Assembly (NCBI GenBank): GCA_035294465.1
Contig: DATGKW010000228.1
Span: forward strand, 1 to 13,026
Direction of reading: 5' to 3'
DNA length: 13,026 bases
Source: Paraktedonobacter sp035294465
GTDB lineage: Bacteria; Chloroflexota; Ktedonobacteria; Ktedonobacterales; Ktedonobacteraceae
In this document: positions 1 to 6,533 of the stretch, one piece after another
Layout of the letters: every line of letters begins with the position of its first letter
Position numbering within the stretch: the stretch's first letter is position 1
Notes under the pieces: model-generated
What the model was told of the DNA's origin: nothing
The model's database searches: none
The model's input: the letters and a program-made list of their open reading frames with translations, nothing else
Translations under genes and position numbers: made by a program

Positions 1-81
1 GGGTTATCCTGTGAAGAATTCTCTTCTTCTGATATTATGGAAGATAGCCTCCGACGAGAAGTTTGACCAGTGCTGAACGAG

Positions 82-912
82 CTATCCGGGTGATATGTCG
101 AAAGTAATGGGTACGCCACACGCAACACCCAGCGTTTTAGCCGCGTTGCCGTTACGCACAGCGATCCCCACATAGCCTGAGCTGTCCCCATAGATGAACG
201 CCTGGCCATTTTCCGCGCCCTCCGCGAAAAAGCGGCGACGCTGCTCCACGCGCATCCCCTGCTCAGGAAAAGTGATACACGCCTGCTCAGCAGTAAACAG
301 GTCAGGCACCATACTCAGCGGGATACCCGTAATCAGATTGCCGAAGCGATCGATATGAACAATATGCGCCTCAATTGCGCTGCCATGCCAGGTCGCGGTG
401 ACGGTAGAGAGTCGAACAAGATTGGCCGGGTCGAGAGACGGTCCCAATTTGGAGAAAACGTCTCCAGCCCCACTCGCTAGATAAGCTGCAGCCGGGGCGA
501 AGATATCCCGCCCATGAAAAGTTGAGCTCACTTGAGACAGGCGATAGGCCGGATTGGCAAGCTCGACCGCCCCGTGAAGCGCCGGTTCATTAAGTATATA
601 ACTGAACAGGCCGTTGTCTGGTCCAACAAAGAACCAGTCTCCCGCGTGGAGAGCAATAGCACTTCGATCACTGCCGACACCAGGATCAACCACGCAGAGA
701 AAGGCCGTCATAGCCGGAAAATAGCGATAGGTACTGGCCAGAATCCAGGCTGCCTCCCCGATATGCTGTGGAGCAATCTCATGCGTAATATCAATCATCT
801 GCGCATCAGGCGTGATCCCTGCAATAACTCCCTTCATGATGCCAATATAGCCATCACCGAGCCCAAAATCGGTGAGCAGCGCCACCACAGGACGCGAAGA
901 AGACGCTTTCAT
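82..912 (-). CDS. SAM hydrolase (DUF62 / SAM hydroxide adenosyltransferase family)
   Basis: Predicted 276-residue cytosolic enzyme of the DUF62 family, whose characterised members split S-adenosylmethionine into adenosine and methionine with water as nucleophile; relatives use chloride or fluoride. Visible motifs are the N-terminal LLTDFGLGDGYIG, then VVDPGVGSDR, FVGPDNGLFSYIL, HGRDIFAPAAAYLASG and HIDRFGNLITGI. The Asp and Arg of VVDPGVGSDR are seven residues apart and the HGRDIF His follows, so the Asp-Arg-His triad described for archaeal SAM hydrolases is intact. Length fits the family. The frame is open back to a TTG at 945, but I chose the ATG at 912 because AAGGTGG lies nine bases upstream and the family N-terminus begins just after it. 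It is divergent from the receiver-like gene. The physiological role of the family is unsettled, so substrate and pathway here are unknown; hydrolysis rather than halogenation is assumed. Confidence 0.9.
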   Translation of the reverse strand: MKASSSRPVVALLTDFGLGDGYIGIMKGVIAGITPDAQMIDITHEIAPQHIGEAAWILASTYRYFPAMTAFLCVVDPGVGSDRSAIALHAGDWFFVGPDNGLFSYILNEPALHGAVELANPAYRLSQVSSTFHGRDIFAPAAAYLASGAGDVFSKLGPSLDPANLVRLSTVTATWHGSAIEAHIVHIDRFGNLITGIPLSMVPDLFTAEQACITFPEQGMRVEQRRRFFAEGAENGQAFIYGDSSGYVGIAVRNGNAAKTLGVACGVPITFDISPG

Positions 913-925
913 ACCAGTTTTCCAC

Positions 926-992
926 CTTTCCAGAGAGATAAGCAAGGCTCCCGCTTGCTCATAAAGAAGTGCGATTGTACCTCTCTGGAAAG
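926..992 (-). promoter_or_regulatory. Inverted-repeat leader of the SAM hydrolase gene
   Basis: Perfect 12-bp inverted repeat: CTTTCCAGAGAG at 926-937 and CTCTCTGGAAAG at 981-992, 43 bases apart. A second, nested inverted repeat, AGCAAG at 941-946 and CTTGCT at 954-959, lies inside the loop. Read on the minus strand, the start-proximal arm ends in GGAAAG, which runs straight into GTGG and so shares bases with the ribosome binding site of the SAM hydrolase gene. If transcribed, this would be a stem that could mask the ribosome binding site. A weak -10-like TACAAT (minus strand, 979-974) sits between the arms; if that is the promoter, the arms would instead be paired DNA sites about 55 bp apart. 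I do not recognise it as a known riboswitch class. Confidence 0.5.
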
Positions 993-1041
993 ATATCCTA
1001 CCCCGGTCTATTTTGACAAGATCTGTTTGGGGCAGAAAAAG

Positions 1042-1066
1042 AATAGCAATAGGTACTATTGCTATT
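1042..1066. repeat. Perfect 25-bp dyad (11-bp arms, 3-base centre)
   Basis: AATAGCAATAG, then GTA, then CTATTGCTATT: the two arms are exact reverse complements. A T-run follows on the plus strand and an A-run precedes, so the pairing can extend a little further. The stem is AT-rich and no gene ends nearby on either strand, so an operator is more likely than an intrinsic terminator. Its right arm covers the place where the -35 element of the 1083-1091 promoter would be, which suits a repressor site for the receiver-like gene. The cognate regulator is not evident in the window. Confidence 0.6.
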
Positions 1067-1082
1067 TTTCCCTGGCGTTGTG

Positions 1083-1091
1083 TGCTATACT
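1083..1091 (+). promoter_or_regulatory. Extended -10 promoter for the receiver-like gene
   Basis: TGC directly followed by TATACT gives an extended -10 element, with five of six bases matching TATAAT. No convincing -35 is found at 15-19 bp, as expected for an extended -10 promoter or one needing an activator. Transcription would start near 1098, leaving a leader of about 184 bases before the ATG at 1282. Confidence 0.45.
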
Positions 1092-1167
1092 AGGCGTCGA
1101 TATCAATAGAAATTGAGAGTAGCTACGGCCTACCGAACACGTCAGGGCCGGACGGAGACGAGTAACG

Positions 1168-1217
1168 AGGAGGAAATCCATCGCAGAGTGTGGAAAAAGT
1201 GGGATCATTTGCCTCCT
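1168..1217 (+). promoter_or_regulatory. Possible leader hairpin hiding an AGGAGG site
   Basis: AGGAGGAAAT at 1168-1177 can pair with ATTTGCCTCCT at 1207-1217, ten base pairs with a single bulged G at 1211. The left arm is a near-perfect Shine-Dalgarno sequence that has no ATG at normal spacing; the nearest ordinary start codon is the GTG at 1188, 14 bases on. The 29-base loop makes the fold uncertain. Confidence 0.25.
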
Positions 1218-1238
1218 TCCTGGCTGTGCCTGCTATGA
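1188..1238 (+). CDS. Possible leader mini-ORF 1 (16 codons)
   Basis: GTG-start ORF encoding MWKKWDHLPPSWLCLL, with three Trp in 16 codons. It is preceded by the strong AGGAGG at 1168-1173, but at a long 14-base spacing. Its TGA stop overlaps the ATG of the next mini-ORF as ATGA at 1235-1238. It may be a translated leader that couples ribosomes into the downstream genes, or a chance ORF. No homology is claimed. Confidence 0.2.
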   Translation: MWKKWDHLPPSWLCLL

Positions 1239-1285
1239 GCCGTGGTAAGTGCGAGCATATAGAGCAAGATGGAGTGCTGGTATGA
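1235..1285 (+). CDS. Possible leader mini-ORF 2 (16 codons)
   Basis: ATG-start ORF encoding MSRGKCEHIEQDGVLV. It begins in the ATGA that ends mini-ORF 1, and its own TGA overlaps the ATG of the receiver-like gene, again as ATGA, at 1282-1285. It has no good ribosome binding site of its own, so translation would depend on re-initiation. The double chain is suggestive, but ORFs this short arise easily by chance. Confidence 0.22.
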   Translation: MSRGKCEHIEQDGVLV

Positions 1286-3513
1286 ATGTTAACAGTGGCG
1301 GACCTCATATTCTTCTTTTTGAACGAGATCAACAACTCACAGCGCTGCTCTCAAGCGAGCTTACTTTGGCTGGCTACGAGGTTCATACAGCTCGCACAGC
1401 GGTTGAAGTCTTTGATGCAATCGCACGTTTCCCTGTCCGGCTGGTAATGGTAAACCTGGCGCAGGCGCAGGCTAGCCGGCGCGAATTCTGGGTAGCCCTG
1501 GATGCCCAGCGGCGGGGTCGCGGCGTACAGGTCTTCACATTCCGTTGCACAAATGTGGGGGGCTATGGACCAGATGATCCCGACGAGCGAATAGACACGG
1601 TTCTGACTGACCTGGAGGTTGATGGTATGCTTGGTATCGTGAAGCTGGTAGATGCTGTGCGCGCTCGTGTCCCTGGTTCGGTGGCAACGACCAGTTCTCC
1701 TCCGTCTTCACGCCCGGCGCAGGTTCCCACAGCAAACATGCAGGAAGATTTGTACAGACAGGGGAGTGGCCGATTTATCGAGATGCCTCAGCCATATCAA
1801 GCTTCTCCCGCGTATCAGGCTTCTCCTGCCTATCCACCGCAGATATACTCGCCAGCGCCTATGCAGGCCATGCCGCAAGCTCCTATACCACCTAACTCAC
1901 AACGTATGCAGGCCATGCCGCAAGCTCCCATACCACCTAACTCACAACGTATGCAGGCCATACCGCAAGCTCCTATGCCTCCCAGTTCACAACATATGCA
2001 AGCGACGCTCCATCCCCTCCCGCAGGAATTACCTTCACCTGCCCCACCGGCCCGCCCTCCTGAGCCACCGCGTTCGGGCCTTTCAACGTTTACCGACAAG
2101 ATTCGTGCGGTGATTTATCCAAGTAGCCGCAGTTTTTCATCTACCCCCGAGGCCGGCGGTCCGTTGCGTAATCCGGCTCCCCAAGCTCAGAATACTGCTC
2201 AGTATCAGAGCCCGGATGTTCAGCCGCTCCCGCAGGCAAGCCAGCGTTTCGCAGAGGCTGATTATTCCCAGGCACAAATCAATCGAGAAGAGATCATGTA
2301 TCAACCTGCGCACAATCCCCAGGTTCCCGCTCAGGCGTACCCGGCCTATACCAATCCCGCTCCGGGCGCGGGAGGGTATTCCACAAACGGGGAATCGGGC
2401 CTTGACCAGCTTTCGCGCATGCTACGCGAGAATCAACTTGCGCAACAAAATACAATGATGAATGGAAATATGCAGAACACTTCTTTTCAAACAGGATTAA
2501 ACATAGAGCAGCAGGAGCTGCAGGATATCCGCTCCCAGGTTATACAGGCGGCTCGTCTGGACGAAGCATACGGGCGGGCAGGCACACCTCAACCCCGCAC
2601 GGCTGAGCCTTCGAGCATGGGAAACCAGCTGCGCGCCTCGCCCATTCAGGACCTACCCTTCGACCTCGAGATGGCAAGCCGCAGGAGCATAACTAGCGAA
2701 GCGTTGGCACAGCAGCAGGAGGGTTCCAACCGTTCGGCCATGACGACCCTGCAACCAACCCAGGCCATTTCGCCGGCCCAGGCGGCGCAACCGGCAACGT
2801 TTGCTTCCGAGCAGGCATTCTCTGCCGAGAATGGTGCGTCCCCGGCAGATCTTTCACCGGCGCGCCCTGCCTCTTCGCCAGAGACACCGGCCTCAGCTGC
2901 AAGCAGATCTCAGGTCAGGCCGCTCTCACCCGTCTACGAAGCTTCGCCGCAAGTCGTTCTTCCCGCCAGGCAGTCTTCTGGCTCTTTGAATGGGGATGGG
3001 AGCGCGGTGCAGCCAGGCCAGGGGCAAACCGGCTCGCAACCAGTTGCCGGGCGTCGTCCTCCTGAAGTAAGAACAAGCGACGACATGCTGCTTGACATCG
3101 TAAAAAGCCTGCCGCCTATGACTCCTGCTCCTCAACCGCCGCAGCCACAGCCGCAGGTCTTAAATGGCCGCGCTACCCGTTCACTCGGAAGCGTTCTGCT
3201 GGAAGGGCACCTGGTGCCCCAGGAGCGTTTGCAAGTAGCTCAGCACGTTCAGCGTATGTTGCGCGGCGTTGACCTCAACTATCAGCTCGGCGAGATCTTG
3301 CTCATGTTCAAGCTGCTCACCCCAGATCAACTGCTGGCAGCCAGCCTGCTCAGCTACGGCATGATCTCTACGCTACAGATCAGCGCTCTTGGTCGCATCC
3401 GTCAGGAGTTGCACGCTATGGGTCTGGAATACGATCTGGAAAGTCTGCTGGTCCTCTTCCGTATTCTCACACCTGAGCAACTACGCGAGGTGCGCGCGAG
3501 CTGGTCCAGTTGA
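1282..3513 (+). CDS. Receiver-like scaffold protein with Pro/Gln-rich linker and C-terminal helical repeat
   Basis: Predicted 743-residue cytosolic protein. Residues 8-130 resemble a response-regulator receiver fold: a hydrophobic first strand PHILLFERD, then helix and strand alternation ending in RLVMVNL. The residue where the phospho-accepting Asp should sit is Asn58, and the acidic pair after strand one is partly lost, so this is probably a pseudo-receiver. Residues 150-630 are low-complexity Pro/Gln/Ala/Ser-rich and likely disordered, with three tandem 15-residue repeats at 194-238. The last 110 residues are predicted helical and contain two similar modules, QLGEILLMFKLLTPDQL and DLESLLVLFRILTPEQL, loosely like the N-terminal domain of type II secretion/pilus ATPases. 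I chose the ATG at 1282 over the in-frame GTG at 1249 because GGAG lies seven bases upstream and the receiver fold starts right after. No DNA-binding or kinase domain is visible. A scaffold or motility/signalling role is inference. Confidence 0.75.
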   Translation: MNVNSGGPHILLFERDQQLTALLSSELTLAGYEVHTARTAVEVFDAIARFPVRLVMVNLAQAQASRREFWVALDAQRRGRGVQVFTFRCTNVGGYGPDDPDERIDTVLTDLEVDGMLGIVKLVDAVRARVPGSVATTSSPPSSRPAQVPTANMQEDLYRQGSGRFIEMPQPYQASPAYQASPAYPPQIYSPAPMQAMPQAPIPPNSQRMQAMPQAPIPPNSQRMQAIPQAPMPPSSQHMQATLHPLPQELPSPAPPARPPEPPRSGLSTFTDKIRAVIYPSSRSFSSTPEAGGPLRNPAPQAQNTAQYQSPDVQPLPQASQRFAEADYSQAQINREEIMYQPAHNPQVPAQAYPAYTNPAPGAGGYSTNGESGLDQLSRMLRENQLAQQNTMMNGNMQNTSFQTGLNIEQQELQDIRSQVIQAARLDEAYGRAGTPQPRTAEPSSMGNQLRASPIQDLPFDLEMASRRSITSEALAQQQEGSNRSAMTTLQPTQAISPAQAAQPATFASEQAFSAENGASPADLSPARPASSPETPASAASRSQVRPLSPVYEASPQVVLPARQSSGSLNGDGSAVQPGQGQTGSQPVAGRRPPEVRTSDDMLLDIVKSLPPMTPAPQPPQPQPQVLNGRATRSLGSVLLEGHLVPQERLQVAQHVQRMLRGVDLNYQLGEILLMFKLLTPDQLLAASLLSYGMISTLQISALGRIRQELHAMGLEYDLESLLVLFRILTPEQLREVRASWSS
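1861..1995 (+). repeat. Three tandem 45-bp coding repeats
   Basis: Three in-frame 45-bp units at 1861-1905, 1906-1950 and 1951-1995, encoding MQAMPQAPIPPNSQR, the same again, and MQAIPQAPMPPSSQH. Units one and two differ at a single base; unit three has diverged further. They lie in the Pro/Gln-rich linker of the receiver-like protein, just after a short YQASPA duplication. Recent slippage-type expansion is likely, and copy number may vary between strains. Confidence 0.9.
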
Positions 3514-3559
3514 GAAGGATGAAAATATCGTAATGATTGGAGGAAAAGCAGCTCAACGC

Positions 3560-4885
3560 TCATACTTCTCCCTCCACGCGCTCGATCTTTGCTCCAAGCT
3601 CTTGCAACTTTAGATGGAGATTTTCGTAGCCGCGCTCGATATGTTCGATACCGAAGGCGCGTGAGGTGCCATGAGCGCAGAGGGCGGCCAGAATATAAGA
3701 GCAGCCAGCGCGGATATCCGGAATGTCTAACGTAGTGCCATGCAGCGGCGTAGGCCCGCGCACGACACAACTATGAACGTACTGTTTCTCACGGAAACGG
3801 CAGGGAATTTCACCCAGGCACTTGGTGTAAAGCCCGATATGAGCCCCCATCTCGGTGAGAGAGCTAGTGTAGCCAAAACGATCTTCGTAGATGGTCTCAT
3901 GCACGACCGACATGCCATCGGCCTGAGTCAGCAGGACCGTAAAAGGCTGCTGCCAGTCCGTCATAAAGCCTGGGTGTACATCGGTCTCCAGGGCGATGGG
4001 CACTGGCGGGCGATCATCGCCGATAAAGCGGATGCCTTCATCATCGATCTCGAAGCTCAGGCGCATTTTAGAGAGCGTGTTTAAAAAGGTCAGGAGCGTA
4101 TCTTGCTGCGCTCCTTGCAAATAGACATCGCCTTTCGTGAGATAGGCAGCGATAGCCAGCGAAACGGCTTCGTTACGGTCGCTCAGCAGTGTATGACTGG
4201 CTCCACGCAGCCGATCAACGCCCTCGATCACGATGCGCCGGTCAACTTTAATTTCAATGATCGCCCCCATTTTTTGCAGAAGCTTGATTAGATCAGTAAT
4301 CTCCGGCTCCATGGCCGCGTTTTCAATCACAGTGACGCCCTTTGCGAGAGAGGCGGTGATCAGGAAATTTTCGGTGGCCATGACGCTGGGAAAAGGCAGG
4401 CTGATGGTAGCTCCATGCAGGCCCCGCGAGTTATGAAAATAGTAGCGTCCCTCTTTCTCCGTCACATCTGCACCCATAGCTTTCAATCCATTGATATGGA
4501 AGTCAAGCGGACGCAGGCCGATGCGGTCGCCACCGGGCATGGGAATATCCGCCTCGCCGCAGCGGTGCAGCAGTGGACCGGCGGTCAGAATCGCCAGGCG
4601 ATTCAGCCCTCCTACCTCACTTGAAACGATTGAACAATTAATGCCGGGCGTATGGATCGAAAGTGTATGATCATCCAGGCGGACTTCAGAACCCATGTCG
4701 CGGCAAAGTGAAACGGTCAGATCAAGATCTCCAAGCAGCGGCACATTGCGCAGTGTGCAGGGATCGGTGGTCAGCAGAGTCGCAATGACCATCTTGGTCA
4801 CGGCATTCTTAGCACCGCTGATCCTGGCGCTACCGTGAAGTGGAGCGCCTCCTTCGATCAAATAACTGGGCTGCAATCTATTCAT
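3560..4885 (-). CDS. murA: UDP-N-acetylglucosamine 1-carboxyvinyltransferase (MurA-type), Asp active-site variant
   Basis: Predicted 441-residue cytosolic EPSP-synthase-fold enzyme. MurA transfers enolpyruvate from PEP to UDP-GlcNAc, the first committed step of peptidoglycan synthesis. Conserved landmarks are RISGAKNAV (Lys26, equivalent to E. coli Lys22), NRLAILTAGPLL (Arg96), PGGDRIGLRPLDFH, ATENFLITASLAKG, NAAMEPEI, HPGFMTDWQQPF (the catalytic Asp region) and IPDIRAG. The loop residue that is Cys115 in E. coli is Asp120 here; Asp at this site occurs in naturally fosfomycin-resistant MurA such as that of Mycobacterium tuberculosis. The frame stays open 106 codons further upstream inside the neighbouring gene, but the ATG at 4885 is right: AAGGAAG precedes it and the family N-terminus starts there. 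Its ATG overlaps the stop of the upstream oxidoreductase by four bases. It could be a second MurA paralogue rather than the housekeeping copy. The gene converges on the receiver-like gene with 46 bp between stops. Confidence 0.87.
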   Translation of the reverse strand: MNRLQPSYLIEGGAPLHGSARISGAKNAVTKMVIATLLTTDPCTLRNVPLLGDLDLTVSLCRDMGSEVRLDDHTLSIHTPGINCSIVSSEVGGLNRLAILTAGPLLHRCGEADIPMPGGDRIGLRPLDFHINGLKAMGADVTEKEGRYYFHNSRGLHGATISLPFPSVMATENFLITASLAKGVTVIENAAMEPEITDLIKLLQKMGAIIEIKVDRRIVIEGVDRLRGASHTLLSDRNEAVSLAIAAYLTKGDVYLQGAQQDTLLTFLNTLSKMRLSFEIDDEGIRFIGDDRPPVPIALETDVHPGFMTDWQQPFTVLLTQADGMSVVHETIYEDRFGYTSSLTEMGAHIGLYTKCLGEIPCRFREKQYVHSCVVRGPTPLHGTTLDIPDIRAGCSYILAALCAHGTSRAFGIEHIERGYENLHLKLQELGAKIERVEGEV

Positions 4886-6399
4886 GCTCTCTTCCTTACG
4901 CCCTCTAGATTGGTTTTTGCAGAAGAATTGCCGGGAGCTTCCCACAGCCAGCGCAGAGCTTTGATACGTGGTGGCGGCGCAACTACGTTGCGCGTATGCC
5001 GCACTCGAGAGACACCGGGCGAATTCCCAGCCGCTTCTGCCTCTCGTGAATCCAGCAGATCCAGCAGATGATTCACGCTCTGCGCCACGCCTTCGACCAT
5101 CAAGTAGCCCGCAGGCTTCACTGCGTCCCCCACCAGGTAGAGGCCCTGGTGGGTAGTGGTTACCGCCACGTCGCTGCCCTGGGCCAGCCGGTTGACCGGC
5201 CACTCCCCGCGATAGGCGCTCATGGTCAGGACGCGACAGTGCTTTTCAAAAGCTTCGCCGAAGAGCTGGCGCAGATCGGCCAGGGCCAGGGCCTTCTCTT
5301 CTTCGATATTCTCGCTCTGAATCACCTGGTGGCTGATGAGCAGATGTTTGCCCGCCGGTGCCAGACGCGGGTCAGCGTTAGTGGGCTGCACAATGCCAGC
5401 GATACGCCGGGTATCCAGGCAGTAGAGAATTCCTTTGTGCGGAATCAGCGAAATGTCGCTGAGAATATGCACCTTCAACCCGATGGCTTCGGGCTGCCTG
5501 CTCCGCTCGGTTACACGCTCGTCTTCGGCCTGCTCTCTCTCCCGCTCTTCACTCAACTGCTTCAGCACCTCAGTCTGTGTAATCTGGCGATTCTGGAGCA
5601 GCCCCTCGGTTGCTCGCGGCCCGATATCACTGATCACAAGCGGGGCAGACAGCAGTTCTTCCGCGCCACTGGCCTTATTACGCACACGCACACCCGTCAC
5701 GCGGCCATTGGTATGCAGGATTTGCAGCACCTCGGTTCGCAAACGCAGATCGGCTCCCTGATTGCACACTTTGCGTTCCAACTCACAGGTCAATGCACCG
5801 CAGCCACCCTGCAAGATGCCAGGCGCGCCAAAGCGGAACATATGTTTCGTGGTACGAATAACCTCTTCCGCCGTCACTTGATTAAGCTCCAGGCTCAGGG
5901 CAAAGCGAGAGATGCTGGCAAAGAAGGCAAGTAGTTCGGGATTGTGCCGAACATCGATATGCCGGGTCAGCCAGACATCAAAAGGGAGATGGCATTCGGC
6001 CTCCGGCAGGCGCTTAAAGAACATCAAATATCCCACACGGGTAAACCAGAAAAACTGGCGCGGCCCAAAGACCTTGAACATCCCCAGCACGCCGCGCGCA
6101 CGAATCTGTTTGCCGTGAACATGGAAAGAGCCAAAGACATCCGCATCGAAAATACGGTGAGGAATGCGCAGACGCTGAAGCATGCGCGCAAGCACGCCGC
6201 TGCTTCCAAAGGGCAACATATGGACTGCTCCGGTGCTAACCTGCGCCCCTTGAAATGTTTTAGCAGTAAAGCGCCCTCCGCAGTGGGGAAGGCGTTCCAA
6301 AATGACCACTCGTCGGCCGCGTTGAAGCAATTGCGCGGCGCTCAACAGGCCACCCAGGCCGGCCCCGATCACAATAGCATCAAATTCTTGTATTTGCAT
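4882..6399 (-). CDS. FAD-dependent oxidoreductase, phytoene-desaturase/amine-oxidase-like
   Basis: Predicted 505-residue flavoprotein. The N-terminus has a Rossmann FAD-binding motif, AIVIGAGLGGLLSA (GxGxxG at 12-17), ending in Glu35 for the adenosine ribose, followed by PHCGGRF, typical of the amine-oxidase/carotenoid-desaturase superfamily. The C-terminal FAD motif GLYLVGDAVKPAGYLMVEG is at 419-437. A charged insert rich in Glu and Arg lies near 285-305, and about 55 extra residues follow the last FAD motif. The substrate cannot be told: no carotenoid or other biosynthetic genes are nearby. Start ATG at 6399 has only a weak GAAG upstream; the GxGxxG position supports it. Its stop overlaps the murA start as ATGA, so the two are probably co-transcribed and translationally coupled. 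The 134 bp upstream, between this gene and the FHA gene, contain only short hairpins (GTACC/GGTAC at 6506-6521, GAACG/CGTTC at 6480-6493) and no clear promoter, so read-through from the FHA gene is possible. Confidence 0.82.
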   Translation of the reverse strand: MQIQEFDAIVIGAGLGGLLSAAQLLQRGRRVVILERLPHCGGRFTAKTFQGAQVSTGAVHMLPFGSSGVLARMLQRLRIPHRIFDADVFGSFHVHGKQIRARGVLGMFKVFGPRQFFWFTRVGYLMFFKRLPEAECHLPFDVWLTRHIDVRHNPELLAFFASISRFALSLELNQVTAEEVIRTTKHMFRFGAPGILQGGCGALTCELERKVCNQGADLRLRTEVLQILHTNGRVTGVRVRNKASGAEELLSAPLVISDIGPRATEGLLQNRQITQTEVLKQLSEEREREQAEDERVTERSRQPEAIGLKVHILSDISLIPHKGILYCLDTRRIAGIVQPTNADPRLAPAGKHLLISHQVIQSENIEEEKALALADLRQLFGEAFEKHCRVLTMSAYRGEWPVNRLAQGSDVAVTTTHQGLYLVGDAVKPAGYLMVEGVAQSVNHLLDLLDSREAEAAGNSPGVSRVRHTRNVVAPPPRIKALRWLWEAPGNSSAKTNLEGVRKRA

Positions 6400-6533
6400 A
6401 TATCTTCGCTAGAAACGTCACCCTGCCCGGTCGGAGCTGACCAGGTAAGGACAAGGGCATCCCTGCCTGGCAAACGCAGGAACGCCCTCGTTCAGTTTTG
6501 CCTGCGTACCTCCCCCGGTACAACTTACTCTCC

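Larger units (their letters stand above)
913..1281. other. Divergent intergenic region, regulatory
   Basis: These 369 bp separate the SAM hydrolase gene (minus) from the receiver-like gene (plus). They hold the nested inverted repeat of 926-992, a perfect dyad at 1042-1066, an extended -10 promoter at 1083-1091 and a roughly 184-base leader with two mini-ORFs and a possible hairpin. A perfect TTGACA at 1013-1018 on the plus strand has no partner -10 at normal spacing. I see no RNA gene and no longer protein gene. Confidence 0.6.

Noticed and set aside
13..29. Small hairpin GAAGAA/TTCTTC downstream of the SAM hydrolase stop
   Set aside because: AT-rich six-pair stem without a T-run on the minus strand; not a credible terminator.
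1013..1018. Perfect TTGACA on the plus strand
   Set aside because: No -10 element at 15-19 bp; the promoter downstream at 1083-1091 is too far away to use it.
532..1116. 194-codon plus-strand frame opposite the SAM hydrolase gene
   Set aside because: Antisense to a well-supported enzyme gene, with no recognisable domain; a shadow frame.
4886..5203. Upstream extension of the murA frame
   Set aside because: The extra 106 codons overlap the oxidoreductase and have no MurA homology; the ATG at 4885 has a ribosome binding site and the family N-terminus.
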